Shown here piece by piece: positions 24,675 through 34,718 of a stretch of 64,000 bases of DNA. Location: positions 1-64,000 of the forward strand of contig JAUNSO010000001.1 of NCBI GenBank assembly GCA_030539165.1, written 5' to 3'. Under the pieces are notes generated by a model. That model ran no database searches, was not told where the DNA came from, and was given only the letters and a program-made list of their open reading frames with translations. Each line of letters starts with the position of its first letter. Position 1 is the stretch's first letter. Both the position numbers and the translations under genes were made by a program. This DNA comes from a bacterium (GTDB lineage: Bacteria; Bacillota; Clostridia; Lachnospirales; Lachnospiraceae).

Positions 24675-25982
24675 TCAGTTATGAAGCTTAATAATATTTT
24701 GATCCTTCATATACTGGATTGTCTTTAAAATTCCATATTTTGCATGAGGCCATGTGAGCCCGCCCTGAAAATAAACGGCATAAGGCGGTTCCATCGGTGC
24801 ATCTGCACTGAGTTCAATGGAAGAACCGGATACAAAAGCTCCGGCGGCCATGATCACAGGCACATCATAACCGGGCATATCCCAAGGCTCCGGAACTACA
24901 AAGCTGTCTACAGGGGCAGCTGCCTGTATTCCTCTGCAAAATGCGACCACTGCTTCCGGTATCCCGAATTCTACAGCCTGTATGATATCATGCCGGCTCT
25001 CTGTACTGTCCGGTACAACCTTAAAGCCAAGCTTTTCATAAAGATTTGCAGCAAAAATGGCTCCCTTTAAAGCATTTGCAGTTACAGTAGGTGCCAGAAA
25101 CAGTCCCTGATAAAAGCTTCCGATGACGCCGAGTGATGCACCGACTTCCTTCCCAAGCCCCGGAGATGTCAGCCTGTATGCGGCATTCTCTACATATTCT
25201 TTTTTACCGACGATATAGCCGCCGATCGGAGCCAGTCCTCCACCCGGGTTTTTGATCAGAGAACCGACACACAGATCTGCGCCGACTTGTGTGGGCTCTG
25301 TTGTTTCGACAAATTCTCCATAACAATTATCTACCATACAGATCACATCAGGTTTGATGGATTTCACAAACGAAATCAACTGTCCGATTCTTTCAACCGA
25401 TAAGGTCGGCCGGGTCTGATACCCTTTGGAACGCTGTATCGTGATCAGTTTTGTGCGCTCATTGATTGCCTTTTTGATCCCGTCATAATCAAATATGTTC
25501 CCGTTCTGATCCTCAGGGAGAAGATCCACCTGTCTATAGCTTACCCCATATTCTGCAAGTGAACCACGTGATTTTCTGATACCAATGATTTCTTCCAATG
25601 TATCATACGGTTTACCGACAGGTGACAGCAATTCATCACCGGGTCTTAAATTGGCGGCAAGCGCAATATGAAGGGCATGAGTACCGCATGTGATCTGGGG
25701 ACGCACCAATGCATCCTCCGTCTGAAAGATATTTGCATATACCCGTTCCAGCGTGTCTCTTCCCATGTCGTTATATCCATATCCGGTTGTTGCCTGAAAA
25801 CAGGCTTCGCTGACCTTACACTCCTGCATTGCCCTAATGACCTTCAGCTGATTATATTCTGCTGTGAGATCAATCTGCCCGAATCTTTCCTTCAGGCTGT
25901 CTGATACTGATTCTCCGAATTGTTGTACCTGTTCATCTATTTTCATATCCTGGTACATTTTTTGTAAAAATGCTTCTGACAT
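24675..25982 (-). CDS. Aluminium-resistance/methionine gamma-lyase-type PLP enzyme
   Basis: A 435-residue fold-type I PLP protein of the family annotated as aluminium resistance or methionine gamma-lyase-like. Family signatures include TTGYGYNDMGRDTLE, ITCGTHALH and the PLP-lysine region GSLIKNPGGG (Lys244). The true substrate of this clade is not established. AAAGGA precedes the ATG, inside the end of miaA; only one base separates the two genes. It is the last gene of the long operon starting at 39253. The miaA-PLP enzyme pairing is common in Firmicutes. Confidence 0.88.
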   Translation of the reverse strand: MSEAFLQKMYQDMKIDEQVQQFGESVSDSLKERFGQIDLTAEYNQLKVIRAMQECKVSEACFQATTGYGYNDMGRDTLERVYANIFQTEDALVRPQITCGTHALHIALAANLRPGDELLSPVGKPYDTLEEIIGIRKSRGSLAEYGVSYRQVDLLPEDQNGNIFDYDGIKKAINERTKLITIQRSKGYQTRPTLSVERIGQLISFVKSIKPDVICMVDNCYGEFVETTEPTQVGADLCVGSLIKNPGGGLAPIGGYIVGKKEYVENAAYRLTSPGLGKEVGASLGVIGSFYQGLFLAPTVTANALKGAIFAANLYEKLGFKVVPDSTESRHDIIQAVEFGIPEAVVAFCRGIQAAAPVDSFVVPEPWDMPGYDVPVIMAAGAFVSGSSIELSADAPMEPPYAVYFQGGLTWPHAKYGILKTIQYMKDQNIIKLHN

Positions 25983-25983
25983 G

Positions 25984-26940
25984 TCAGTTTCCTTTCGTTT
26001 CTGTAGTTTTATGTTCCTTGATGATCTGCAGCATATCCTGCAGCAGATGTTCTTCGTCTGTATATTGGCTGCGATCCATCCATATAACGTCTCGTTCCCG
26101 TCTAAACCATGTTAACTGACGCTTGGCAAAGTGTCTAGTATCCCGTTTCAGAATATAAATGGCTTCTTCTAAAGTACATTCCCCATTTAGATAAGACAGG
26201 ATCTCCTTATAACCAAGCCCCTGCATGGACACCATATCCTTTGTGCATCCGCGGAATTTTAAGGCCTGTACCTCTTCTATCAGACCCTCCTTCAGCATTT
26301 GATCAATCCGTTCATTGATGCGTCTGTACAGAGCTTCTCTATCATTCTTCAATACGAAATAACAGGCGTAATATGCTGGAGGTTTCTCACGCTCCTGAAG
26401 ATTATGCGCAGAAATAGGAGTTCCTGTCAGATGATAATATTCCAATGCTCTGATGACCCGTTTCATATTGTTTTCATGGATCTGATCAGCTGCTACAGGA
26501 TCAACTTCACGCAGCATGGCATGTAAAAAAGCAGGACCCTTTTCCAGACCGATGGCCGATAACTCAGCTCTATATCCAGTCTCCTGCTCTGTCGATTCAA
26601 AATCAATATCATATAATACAGATTGAATATAAAATCCTGTTCCGCCTACAATGATCGGTATCTTTCCCTTTGCCTGTATTTCTTTGATGCATTCTCTGGC
26701 ACGCTTTTGAAAATCAACAACATTAAATTCATCCTCAGGCTCCAGTTCATCAATCAGATAATGAGGAATACCGTCCATCTCCGCCGTCGTAATCTTGGCA
26801 GATCCGATATTCATACCTCGATAGACCTGCATGGAATCAGCAGATATGATCTCGCCGTTGATTGCATGCGCCAGCCGGATCGAAAGTGCACTTTTCCCGA
26901 CTGCAGTTGGTCCTGCTATAATGATTAAATCCGGTTTCAT
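25984..26940 (-). CDS. miaA: MiaA, tRNA dimethylallyltransferase
   Basis: MiaA attaches dimethylallyl to N6 of A37 in tRNAs reading UNN codons. MiaB, also in this operon, then adds the methylthio group. The 318-residue protein has Walker A GPTAVGKS (10-17), the DSMQVYRGMNIGSAK stretch and the C-terminal RQLTWFRRE motif. AAGGGG precedes the ATG by five bases. It lies 11 bases behind mutL. Confidence 0.96.
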   Translation of the reverse strand: MKPDLIIIAGPTAVGKSALSIRLAHAINGEIISADSMQVYRGMNIGSAKITTAEMDGIPHYLIDELEPEDEFNVVDFQKRARECIKEIQAKGKIPIIVGGTGFYIQSVLYDIDFESTEQETGYRAELSAIGLEKGPAFLHAMLREVDPVAADQIHENNMKRVIRALEYYHLTGTPISAHNLQEREKPPAYYACYFVLKNDREALYRRINERIDQMLKEGLIEEVQALKFRGCTKDMVSMQGLGYKEILSYLNGECTLEEAIYILKRDTRHFAKRQLTWFRRERDVIWMDRSQYTDEEHLLQDMLQIIKEHKTTETKGN

Positions 26941-26951
26941 GAAAACCCCTT

Positions 26952-28862
26952 CTAAACAATGCGTTTAAACTTCTTCTCAATTTCATATTTTGTAAAGGCG
27001 ATAATGGTCGGTCTGCCATGAGGACAGTGATATGGATTGTCCAAGGCAAGAAGCTCTTCAATCAATGCAGCAGCTTCCTCCTGTGACATGGCATGGTTGC
27101 CCTTGACAGCGCCTTTACATGCCATGGATGCTAATTTATGCAGCACTGCATCCGGCTCGCCCTTTGGCATGTCTTCTGAAAGAGAATCCAGTATTTCACG
27201 AAACAGTTCTTTTTCATTCATACCATACAGATCTGCAGGTATTGCACGTATTGAATATTCATTTCCACCAAAATGTTCAATTTCAAATCCGATTTCGGTA
27301 AACTGATTCAGATACATCTGGATCAGTTCCTCCTCATGTCTGGATACAGATACTATGAGCGGTGGGCTGAGGGCTTGTGAGATACATTCCTTCTCCCGCA
27401 GTCTGTTGACCAGCTTTTCATAAAGCACCTTTTCATGAGCAGCATGCTGATCAATGATAAACAGCTTATCTGAAAAGGAAACAAGCCAATAGGTATCAAA
27501 TATCTGACCAAGGATCCTGTGCTCGTGGGCAGCCTCCTTTGATAGGAATGGCTGGTCAAAAAGCTCCAGCTGTGACGCTTTTTCAATAATCACCTGCTCA
27601 TTTGCTTTAATGATATTATGAGAGTAATCCTCCGGTGAAACAGAAGGCTCCTCCGGTGCCATCAGGACCTTTTTCAAAATCGGGCTGTTCATGACATCTC
27701 TCATATCGACAGTCTCTGTCACATATCCTGTCGGCTCTCTTAATTCATTTTTAACACTGTTCTCCTGCTCTATACGTATCTTTTCAAATGGTTCGGGTGA
27801 ACATTTGTCATAGCATACCGGCGTCTCTCTTTTTGCCTTGTCGCTCTTTACGTCAGTCGGTATCATCTCCTGCCGGTGCAGTCCTTCATGGATGCACTTC
27901 AAAATAAAATGATATATTTTTTCGGATTCCAGAAATTTGATTTCTAGCTTGTTCGGATGCACATTCACATCAATCAGATCAGGGTCAATCCGAAAATACA
28001 GGACTACAAACGGATATTTATGCTGCATCATATATGGCTTATATGCTTCTTCCAGGGCTCTTGTGATCAGATCACTTTTGATATACCGGCCATTTACAAA
28101 ATAAAGCTCAAAGTTTCTGTTGCTTCTGGCCAGCTCAGGTGTACCGATAAACCCGTCCAGCATCATGTGTTCTTCCTTACACTTGGCAAGCAGGAGGGAT
28201 TCCGTCACATCTCTTCCGTAAATCTGATAAATGATATCCTTTACCTGTCCGTTGCCTGATGTCTGAAGCTTTGTTTTTCCACTGTTGATATATTTAATGG
28301 CTGTATTTGGATGGGACAAAGCCATTTTTTCAATTAATTCAGTGATATAAGAACCTTCTGTTGTAGGGGTTCGCAAAAATTTTCTTCTGGCAGGTGTATT
28401 AAAAAACAAGTTGCGGATGACAAATGTCGTTCCCTCAGGAGCGCCGATATCCTCAAATATCCGCTCTCTTGTTCCTTCAATCACATAACGGACACCGGTC
28501 AGAGCAGATTTTGTTTTCGTGATCAGCTCTACCTGACCGACAGCGGCAATACTGGATAACGCTTCTCCTCTGAATCCAAGACTTTTGATCGTAAACAGAT
28601 CCTCTATGGATTTGATCTTGCTTGTTGCATGACGCAGAAAGGCAGTTGGTACCTGAGATTTATCAATACCCTCTCCATTATCGGTCACGCGGATGAAGTT
28701 AATACCGCCATCCTTGATTTCGATTGTGACAGCAGTGGCTCCGGCATCAATTGCATTTTCCAGCAGCTCCTTTACAACAGAGGCCGGTCTTTCTACGACT
28801 TCGCCGGCAGCAATTTTATCAATCGTATTGCTGTCCAGTACTTCAATTTTATGATTGCTCAT
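26952..28862 (-). CDS. mutL: MutL, DNA mismatch repair protein with endonuclease motif
   Basis: A GHKL ATPase that couples MutS mismatch recognition to strand incision. The 636-residue protein has ATPase motifs ENAIDAGA, DNGEGID and GFRGEAL in the first 105 residues. A C-terminal DQHAAHEKVLYE metal-binding endonuclease motif starts at residue 471, and CPHGRP lies near the end. MutL here should therefore nick DNA itself, as expected in bacteria without MutH. The ATG at 28862 follows AGGTGG; the longer frame from 28919 overlaps mutS. It lies four bases after mutS. Confidence 0.95.
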   Translation of the reverse strand: MSNHKIEVLDSNTIDKIAAGEVVERPASVVKELLENAIDAGATAVTIEIKDGGINFIRVTDNGEGIDKSQVPTAFLRHATSKIKSIEDLFTIKSLGFRGEALSSIAAVGQVELITKTKSALTGVRYVIEGTRERIFEDIGAPEGTTFVIRNLFFNTPARRKFLRTPTTEGSYITELIEKMALSHPNTAIKYINSGKTKLQTSGNGQVKDIIYQIYGRDVTESLLLAKCKEEHMMLDGFIGTPELARSNRNFELYFVNGRYIKSDLITRALEEAYKPYMMQHKYPFVVLYFRIDPDLIDVNVHPNKLEIKFLESEKIYHFILKCIHEGLHRQEMIPTDVKSDKAKRETPVCYDKCSPEPFEKIRIEQENSVKNELREPTGYVTETVDMRDVMNSPILKKVLMAPEEPSVSPEDYSHNIIKANEQVIIEKASQLELFDQPFLSKEAAHEHRILGQIFDTYWLVSFSDKLFIIDQHAAHEKVLYEKLVNRLREKECISQALSPPLIVSVSRHEEELIQMYLNQFTEIGFEIEHFGGNEYSIRAIPADLYGMNEKELFREILDSLSEDMPKGEPDAVLHKLASMACKGAVKGNHAMSQEEAAALIEELLALDNPYHCPHGRPTIIAFTKYEIEKKFKRIV

Positions 28863-28866
28863 ACGG

Positions 28867-31554
28867 TCACCACCTGTTCTTGATTTTGTTTTGTAAGCGG
28901 TAAATGGTATTGAGTGCATCCATGGGTGTCAGATTGCTGACATCTAATGACTCCAGTTCATTTAAGATATCATCATCCTTTACCGTATCGAACAGGGACA
29001 TCTGTGCAAGGTCTACCTGGTCATACTTTTTCACGGCATGTTTGGCAGCCTGACTGCTCTGGGCAGCGATGTCCTTGACTCTGGAGGTGATATCATTATC
29101 CGATAATTCATCGACAAGTATTTTGGCTCGTTCTATGACGATATCCGGTACACCTGCCAGCTTGGCAACCTGTATACCATAGCTTCTGTCTGCTCCGCCC
29201 TTGACGATCTTTCTGAGAAAAACAATATTGTCGCCCTGCTCCTTGACAGCAATGCAGTAATTATTGACGCCGTTCAGTTTGCCCTCGAGCTCCGTCAGCT
29301 CATGATAATGCGTTGCAAATAAGGTTTTTGCACCCAGCAGCTTTGGATTACTGATATATTCGATCACAGACCAGGCGATACTGAGACCGTCAAATGTAGA
29401 GGTGCCTCTTCCAATCTCGTCAAGAATCAGGAGACTTCTGCTCGTTGCATTTCTTAAAATATTAGCGACCTCCGTCATTTCGACCATAAAGGTACTCTGA
29501 CCGCTCGCCAGGTCATCTGATGCGCCTACACGTGTAAATATCCTGTCGACCAGACCGATATTCGCAGACCTTGCAGGAACAAAGCTGCCGATCTGTGCCA
29601 TCAGAGTGATCAATGCGGTCTGCCTCATATAGGTGGATTTACCCGCCATATTAGGCCCGGTAATAACAGATATCCTGTTTGCCTTGTCATCCAGATAAGT
29701 ATCATTGGATATAAACATCTCAGAAGGAATCATTTTTTCGACTACAGGATGTCTTCCGTCTTTGATTTCGATTGTTCCCTTATCATTCAGTTTCGGACGT
29801 ACATAATGATTATGCTCAGCAACTACGGCAAGGGACGCATATACATCAACTGCAGCGATGGCTTTTGCTGTTTTCTGAATGCGGTCAATCTGGTCTGCGA
29901 TTGTATCTCTGATCTCACAGAAAAGATCATATTCCAGAGAAAACAGTTTGTCCTCTGCATTCAGGATGGTATCCTCAAGCTCCTTTAATTCCGGAGTTGT
30001 ATAGCGCTCTGCATTTGCAAGTGTCTGTTTACGAATGTAATCCTCAGGCACAAGCTCCTTAAAGGAATTTGTCACTTCAAAATAATATCCGAAGACTTTA
30101 TTATATTTTATTTTCAGGTTTCTGATCCCTGTACGTTCACGATCCTTCTCCTCCAGCTGTGCAAGCCAATGCTTCCCTTCTGTCTTTGCATTTCGCAGAG
30201 AATCAATGGTTTCGTGATATCCTGTTTTGATAATGCCGCCCTCTTTGATTGCAATCGGAGGTTCTTCAGCAATTGAGGATACTATCAAATCATAGAGATC
30301 TGTTAAAGGATCCAGTGCCTCTTCAATAGAAGCAAGTTCGTTACATTGATATTCCTGCAAAAGATTTTTAATATGCGGCAGCATCTCCAGCGAGTTTTGA
30401 AAAGCAATTAAATCTCTGGGATTTGCTGATTTATAGGTGATTTTACTTAATAATCTTTCAAGATCATAAACCGGATTCAGATATTCTCTGATTTCCTCAC
30501 GGGAAATGGCAGTACGGTTTAACTCTTCAATTGCATTGAACCGTTCATTGATTGCATCCTTGTCAATCAGAGGCTGTTCTATATAGGTCCTTAACAGACG
30601 TCCGCCCATAGCAGTTTTTGTCTTGTCCAGCACCCACAGCAAAGAGCCACGTTTCTGCTTTTCACGCAGGGTCTCTGTCAATTCAAGATTTCGTCTTGTA
30701 GAAGAATCAATCAGCATATACATACTGACATTGTATGGTGTGATATGCGTCATATGAGCCAGAGATGTTTTTTGGGTCTCATACAGGTACTGCATCAGTG
30801 CGCCTGCAGCAATCGTACCACTGTCATAATCGGCCAGCCCCAGGCCATCCAGAGAGGCGACCTGAAAATGCTCCTTCAGGCATCTTTTGCAGCCTTCATC
30901 GTCAAAATACCATGGTTCAAGTGAATACATGGATACCGACAGCCTGTATTTCAGATCTTCCATTTCTATGCCGCATACCTCAAAGGCTTCATTGTATATA
31001 ATCTCAGTGGGCATATATTTATAAATCTCATCCAACAGACTGCGTTTAGAATCGACTTCTGTTGTCATAAAATCACCTGTGGTGATATCAGCTGTCGCGA
31101 TTCCGAACTGATCGGCGATATAGACAATACACATGATATAGTTATTTTTTGTTTCCTCCAGAGCCTGCATATTGATATTGGTGCCCGGTGTTACGATACG
31201 GGTCACCTCACGTTTGACAAGTCCCTTTGCAAATTTGGGGTCCTCCACCTGTTCGCAGATTGCCACTTTATAGCCCTTGGATACCAGCTTGTTCAGATAG
31301 CCGTCAACCGCATGATAGGGAATCCCGCACATGGGTGCACGCTCTTCCTGACCACAGTTTTTTCCTGTCAGAGTGATTTCCAGCTCTTTTGATGCTGTCA
31401 ATGCATCATCAAAGAACATCTCATAGAAATCACCCAGTCTGTAGAACAGAATACAATCCTGATACTCTTCCTTGGTCTCTAAATATTTCTGCATCATTGG
31501 TGATAATTCTGACACTGCTTTTTCCTGCCTGTTCTGTTTTTGATCGCTGGTCAT
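28867..31554 (-). CDS. mutS: MutS, DNA mismatch recognition ATPase
   Basis: MutS binds mismatches and short loops and starts repair. The 895-residue protein has the mismatch-probing Phe-X-Glu in RLGDFYEMF (domain I), core and lever domains, and the ABC-type ATPase with GPNMAGKST and DEIGRGTSTFDG. The C-terminus keeps a helical tetramerisation-type tail. The ATG overlaps the stop of the SulP gene in an ATGA, so translation is probably coupled to that transporter. Canonical length and motifs. Confidence 0.96.
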   Translation of the reverse strand: MTSDQKQNRQEKAVSELSPMMQKYLETKEEYQDCILFYRLGDFYEMFFDDALTASKELEITLTGKNCGQEERAPMCGIPYHAVDGYLNKLVSKGYKVAICEQVEDPKFAKGLVKREVTRIVTPGTNINMQALEETKNNYIMCIVYIADQFGIATADITTGDFMTTEVDSKRSLLDEIYKYMPTEIIYNEAFEVCGIEMEDLKYRLSVSMYSLEPWYFDDEGCKRCLKEHFQVASLDGLGLADYDSGTIAAGALMQYLYETQKTSLAHMTHITPYNVSMYMLIDSSTRRNLELTETLREKQKRGSLLWVLDKTKTAMGGRLLRTYIEQPLIDKDAINERFNAIEELNRTAISREEIREYLNPVYDLERLLSKITYKSANPRDLIAFQNSLEMLPHIKNLLQEYQCNELASIEEALDPLTDLYDLIVSSIAEEPPIAIKEGGIIKTGYHETIDSLRNAKTEGKHWLAQLEEKDRERTGIRNLKIKYNKVFGYYFEVTNSFKELVPEDYIRKQTLANAERYTTPELKELEDTILNAEDKLFSLEYDLFCEIRDTIADQIDRIQKTAKAIAAVDVYASLAVVAEHNHYVRPKLNDKGTIEIKDGRHPVVEKMIPSEMFISNDTYLDDKANRISVITGPNMAGKSTYMRQTALITLMAQIGSFVPARSANIGLVDRIFTRVGASDDLASGQSTFMVEMTEVANILRNATSRSLLILDEIGRGTSTFDGLSIAWSVIEYISNPKLLGAKTLFATHYHELTELEGKLNGVNNYCIAVKEQGDNIVFLRKIVKGGADRSYGIQVAKLAGVPDIVIERAKILVDELSDNDITSRVKDIAAQSSQAAKHAVKKYDQVDLAQMSLFDTVKDDDILNELESLDVSNLTPMDALNTIYRLQNKIKNRW

Positions 31555-33191
31555 TCACTGACCAGTTCCTGTGCTCTGCGTAATGCATCATCAATATGGG
31601 CACACATATTTTCAGATCCTATCAGCTCATCAAATCCAGCTTTTTGAATGACATTCATTGGCTGTTCGTTGATATGCGACAGTATTAATATAATACCATT
31701 TTTTTTGCATTTTTCATATACTTTTTGTAAAGAATGCAAGGCCGTTGCATCGATTGCAGAGACACTTCTCATACGCAGAATGACACATTTTACAGAACAG
31801 TCCGTGTCTATTTTCATAAATTTATCGGAGGCCCCGAAAAACATCGGGCCATTGATTTCATAAACACGCGTATGATCAGGAACGACTCTTAATGAAATGC
31901 TTTCAGGATCATCCTCTTCCTCTATATACTTCCAACTCATAACATCTGTTACGTCACTCATACGTTTCATGAACAGAAAAGCCGCCAGGATCATTCCGAT
32001 TTCGATCGCAACGACAAGATCAAAGATAACCGTCAGCAAAAATGTCGCAACCAGCACTGCTACATCTGATTTTGGTGACGTTTTCACAAGTTCAGTAAAT
32101 TCTCTCCACTCACTCATGTTATATGCAACCATAAAAAGAATGGCAGCGATCGTCGGCATGGGAATCAATGCGGCATACGGCATCAAAACCACTAATACAA
32201 GGACAAGCGTTATTGAATGTACCATTCCTGCAATAGGTGTTCTTCCACCGTTTTTGACGTTTGCTGCTGTTCTTGCAATGGCGCCTGTGGCAGGAATACC
32301 ACCAAATACGCCAGAGAAGATATTGCCGGTTCCCTGTGCGATGAGTTCCATATTAGAACGATGTCTGGAATTGATCATTCCGTCTGATACCACACACGAT
32401 AATAAAGATTCGATGGCAGCCAGTATGGCAATTGTGAATGCATCAGGAAGGACATTCTGTACTGTCTGTAGTGTGAAATGTGGTAATGAAGGAACAGGCA
32501 GCCGATTCGATATATCATACAGGCTTCCTATGGTATTCACATTCATGTTCAGGATTTTTACCATCAGGATGCCAATGATAACAGCTATGAGTGAACCTGG
32601 GATTTTTTTGTTGATTTTGGGCCATATAATCAGGATGGCAAGAGAAACGGCACCAACGAGCAGTGCCTGTACATTGAACGTATTTCGAACCGCTATGATC
32701 TCTTTCAGCTTATCAAGGGTCTCGATCGGAGCATTTTGAAACTGCAGCCCCAGAAAGTCCTTGATCTGTCCGATCAGGATCGTGACGGCAATTCCTGATG
32801 TGAATCCGGTTGTAATCGTATAAGGAATAAATTTGATCAGATTGCCAAGTCTGCAAAGTCCCATAATGATCAGGATGATGCCGGCAAGTATGGTTGCAAT
32901 GATCAGACCGTCCATTCCGTTTTTTGCAACAATTCCTGCTACAATCGTTGCAAATGCCGCCGTAGGACCCGATATATTTACACGGCTTCCACCAAGAAAT
33001 GAAATCACAAAGCCTGCAATGATTGCAGTGTAGATACCTCTTTCAGGATTCACACCGGATGCCAGTGCTAATGCGATTGATAACGGTAATGCTATGATAG
33101 CGACAATAACACCTGCTATCACATCCTTAAAAAATTGTTCTTTTGTGTATGTTTTCATGACAGAAAACAACTTTGGTTTTAACTTTTCCAC
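31551..33191 (-). CDS. SulP-family anion transporter with STAS domain
   Basis: A 546-residue SLC26/SulP protein. The membrane domain (about residues 20-430) carries the family stretch GSRVNISGPTAAFATIVAG, and a cytosolic STAS domain (about 440-546) includes ILRMRSVSAIDATALHSL. Members move sulfate, bicarbonate or dicarboxylates with Na+ or H+; which applies here is not decidable from sequence. The start is GTG (33189-33191) after GAGGAG with short spacing. It sits between miaB and mutS and overlaps the mutS start by four bases, an odd place for a transporter. Confidence 0.9.
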   Translation of the reverse strand: MEKLKPKLFSVMKTYTKEQFFKDVIAGVIVAIIALPLSIALALASGVNPERGIYTAIIAGFVISFLGGSRVNISGPTAAFATIVAGIVAKNGMDGLIIATILAGIILIIMGLCRLGNLIKFIPYTITTGFTSGIAVTILIGQIKDFLGLQFQNAPIETLDKLKEIIAVRNTFNVQALLVGAVSLAILIIWPKINKKIPGSLIAVIIGILMVKILNMNVNTIGSLYDISNRLPVPSLPHFTLQTVQNVLPDAFTIAILAAIESLLSCVVSDGMINSRHRSNMELIAQGTGNIFSGVFGGIPATGAIARTAANVKNGGRTPIAGMVHSITLVLVLVVLMPYAALIPMPTIAAILFMVAYNMSEWREFTELVKTSPKSDVAVLVATFLLTVIFDLVVAIEIGMILAAFLFMKRMSDVTDVMSWKYIEEEDDPESISLRVVPDHTRVYEINGPMFFGASDKFMKIDTDCSVKCVILRMRSVSAIDATALHSLQKVYEKCKKNGIILILSHINEQPMNVIQKAGFDELIGSENMCAHIDDALRRAQELVSE

Positions 33192-33245
33192 TTTCTCCTC
33201 ATTCTCCCTCTTTAGTACTGAATATATTTAATGCTCATATAACTT

Positions 33246-34703
33246 TTAAGAATCACAGCGTGTTCCAAGATAATAGAAGCCCTTACACTCTGTCAGCCTG
33301 ACTCTGACGATCTGCCCGATCAGCTTTGCATCTCCCGGAAAATGTACAAGCAGATTATTTCCAAGTCTTCCGGTCAGCAAGGTCTGATCCTGCTCATTGA
33401 TTCCTTCTACCAGAACCGTATCTGTCATTCCTTCAAACCGTTCTGCCATTTCACGGGATACATCCTGTACAACGTTCAGTACACGATCAAAGTTTCTCTT
33501 GACGACATCTTCAGGCACCTGATCTTCCATTGCTGCGGCAGGAGTTCCTGTCCTTTTGGAATAGATAAATGTAAATGCCCCATCAAACCGAACTTTTTGT
33601 ATCACATCAATTGTATCATCAACATCCTGATCTGTTTCTCCCGGAAAACCGATAATAATATCGGTGGTAATTGCGATGTCCGGAATTGCTTTTCGGACTC
33701 TGGCAGCCAGATCGATGAATTGTTCTTTTGTATAGCGCCGGTTCATTTTGGACAGGATGTCGGTACTGCCTGACTGGAGAGGCAGATGCAGATGATGACA
33801 TATTTTCCCGGAGGAGGCCATGGCCTCGATCAGTTCATCAGAAAGATCCTTTGGATGCGACGTCATGAAACGGATACGCTTGATGCCCTCTATTTCCTCT
33901 ATCATTTGCAGCAGCTTTGCAAATGTAACCGGTGATTCCAGATTTTTGCCGTAGGAATTCACATTTTGACCGAGCAGCATGATCTCTTTCACTCCATCAT
34001 CAGCCAGACGGCGGATTTCTGCCAGGATATCCTCCGGTTTACGGCTTCGTTCTCTTCCACGCACATACGGCACAATACAATAGGAGCAGAAATTATTGCA
34101 GCCAAACATGATATTGACTCCGGATTTAAATGGATATTTTCGTTCAATCGGAAGATCCTCTACGATCAGGTCCGTATCCTTCCAGATATCGATGACCATG
34201 GAATGAGCATCACTGCCGTTATTCTGTTCGGTTTGTAATTTTGTGACCAATAGTTCTGCAAATTTAAAGATATTATGAGTTCCAAATATCATATCAACAA
34301 AGCGGTACTTCTCTTTGATCCTTTCTACTGCAGAAGGCTCCTGCATCATGCATCCGCATAAAGCAATCAGCATGTGAGGATTTTTCTGTTTATAGTTTTT
34401 CAGCTTTCCCAGTCTTCCGTAAACACGTGTATTGGCATTATCCCTGACCGTACAGGTATTATAAATCACAAGATCTGCATCTTCCTGATCGGTCTTTCGA
34501 TAGCCAATCTGTTCCAGAATACCGGTCAGTTTTTCTGAGTCTCTCGCATTCATCTGACATCCAAATGTAACAACGCAAAAAGTAAGGTCGCGTCCTAGGC
34601 TCGCGACCTGTTGCTTAATCATTTCCTTTGCCTGCTCCATATATGCATATTGCAGCGTGGACTCTTGATCTGAACGTTCTTTGATATCTTCTTCTCTATT
34701 CAT
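33246..34703 (-). CDS. miaB: MiaB, tRNA-2-methylthio-N6-dimethylallyladenosine synthase
   Basis: A radical-SAM methylthiotransferase that modifies A37 after MiaA. The 485-residue protein has an N-terminal UPF0004 domain with cluster cysteines Cys49 (FGCQMN), Cys84 (YNTCTV) and Cys118 (LCGCMM), a radical-SAM CxxxCxxC (Cys202, 206, 209 in FGCNNFCSYC) and a C-terminal TRAM domain. GGAGG precedes the ATG. It lies 15 bases behind the cyclo-ligase gene. MiaB rather than MtaB is supported by the FGCQMN motif and overall length. Confidence 0.95.
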   Translation of the reverse strand: MNREEDIKERSDQESTLQYAYMEQAKEMIKQQVASLGRDLTFCVVTFGCQMNARDSEKLTGILEQIGYRKTDQEDADLVIYNTCTVRDNANTRVYGRLGKLKNYKQKNPHMLIALCGCMMQEPSAVERIKEKYRFVDMIFGTHNIFKFAELLVTKLQTEQNNGSDAHSMVIDIWKDTDLIVEDLPIERKYPFKSGVNIMFGCNNFCSYCIVPYVRGRERSRKPEDILAEIRRLADDGVKEIMLLGQNVNSYGKNLESPVTFAKLLQMIEEIEGIKRIRFMTSHPKDLSDELIEAMASSGKICHHLHLPLQSGSTDILSKMNRRYTKEQFIDLAARVRKAIPDIAITTDIIIGFPGETDQDVDDTIDVIQKVRFDGAFTFIYSKRTGTPAAAMEDQVPEDVVKRNFDRVLNVVQDVSREMAERFEGMTDTVLVEGINEQDQTLLTGRLGNNLLVHFPGDAKLIGQIVRVRLTECKGFYYLGTRCDS

Positions 34704-34718
34704 AAAAACCTCCGAAAG

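Noticed and set aside
31897-32739. A 280-codon open frame on the plus strand opposite the SulP gene.
   Set aside because: Despite its length, its composition reflects the reverse complement of membrane-protein codons, and SulP is well supported on the other strand.
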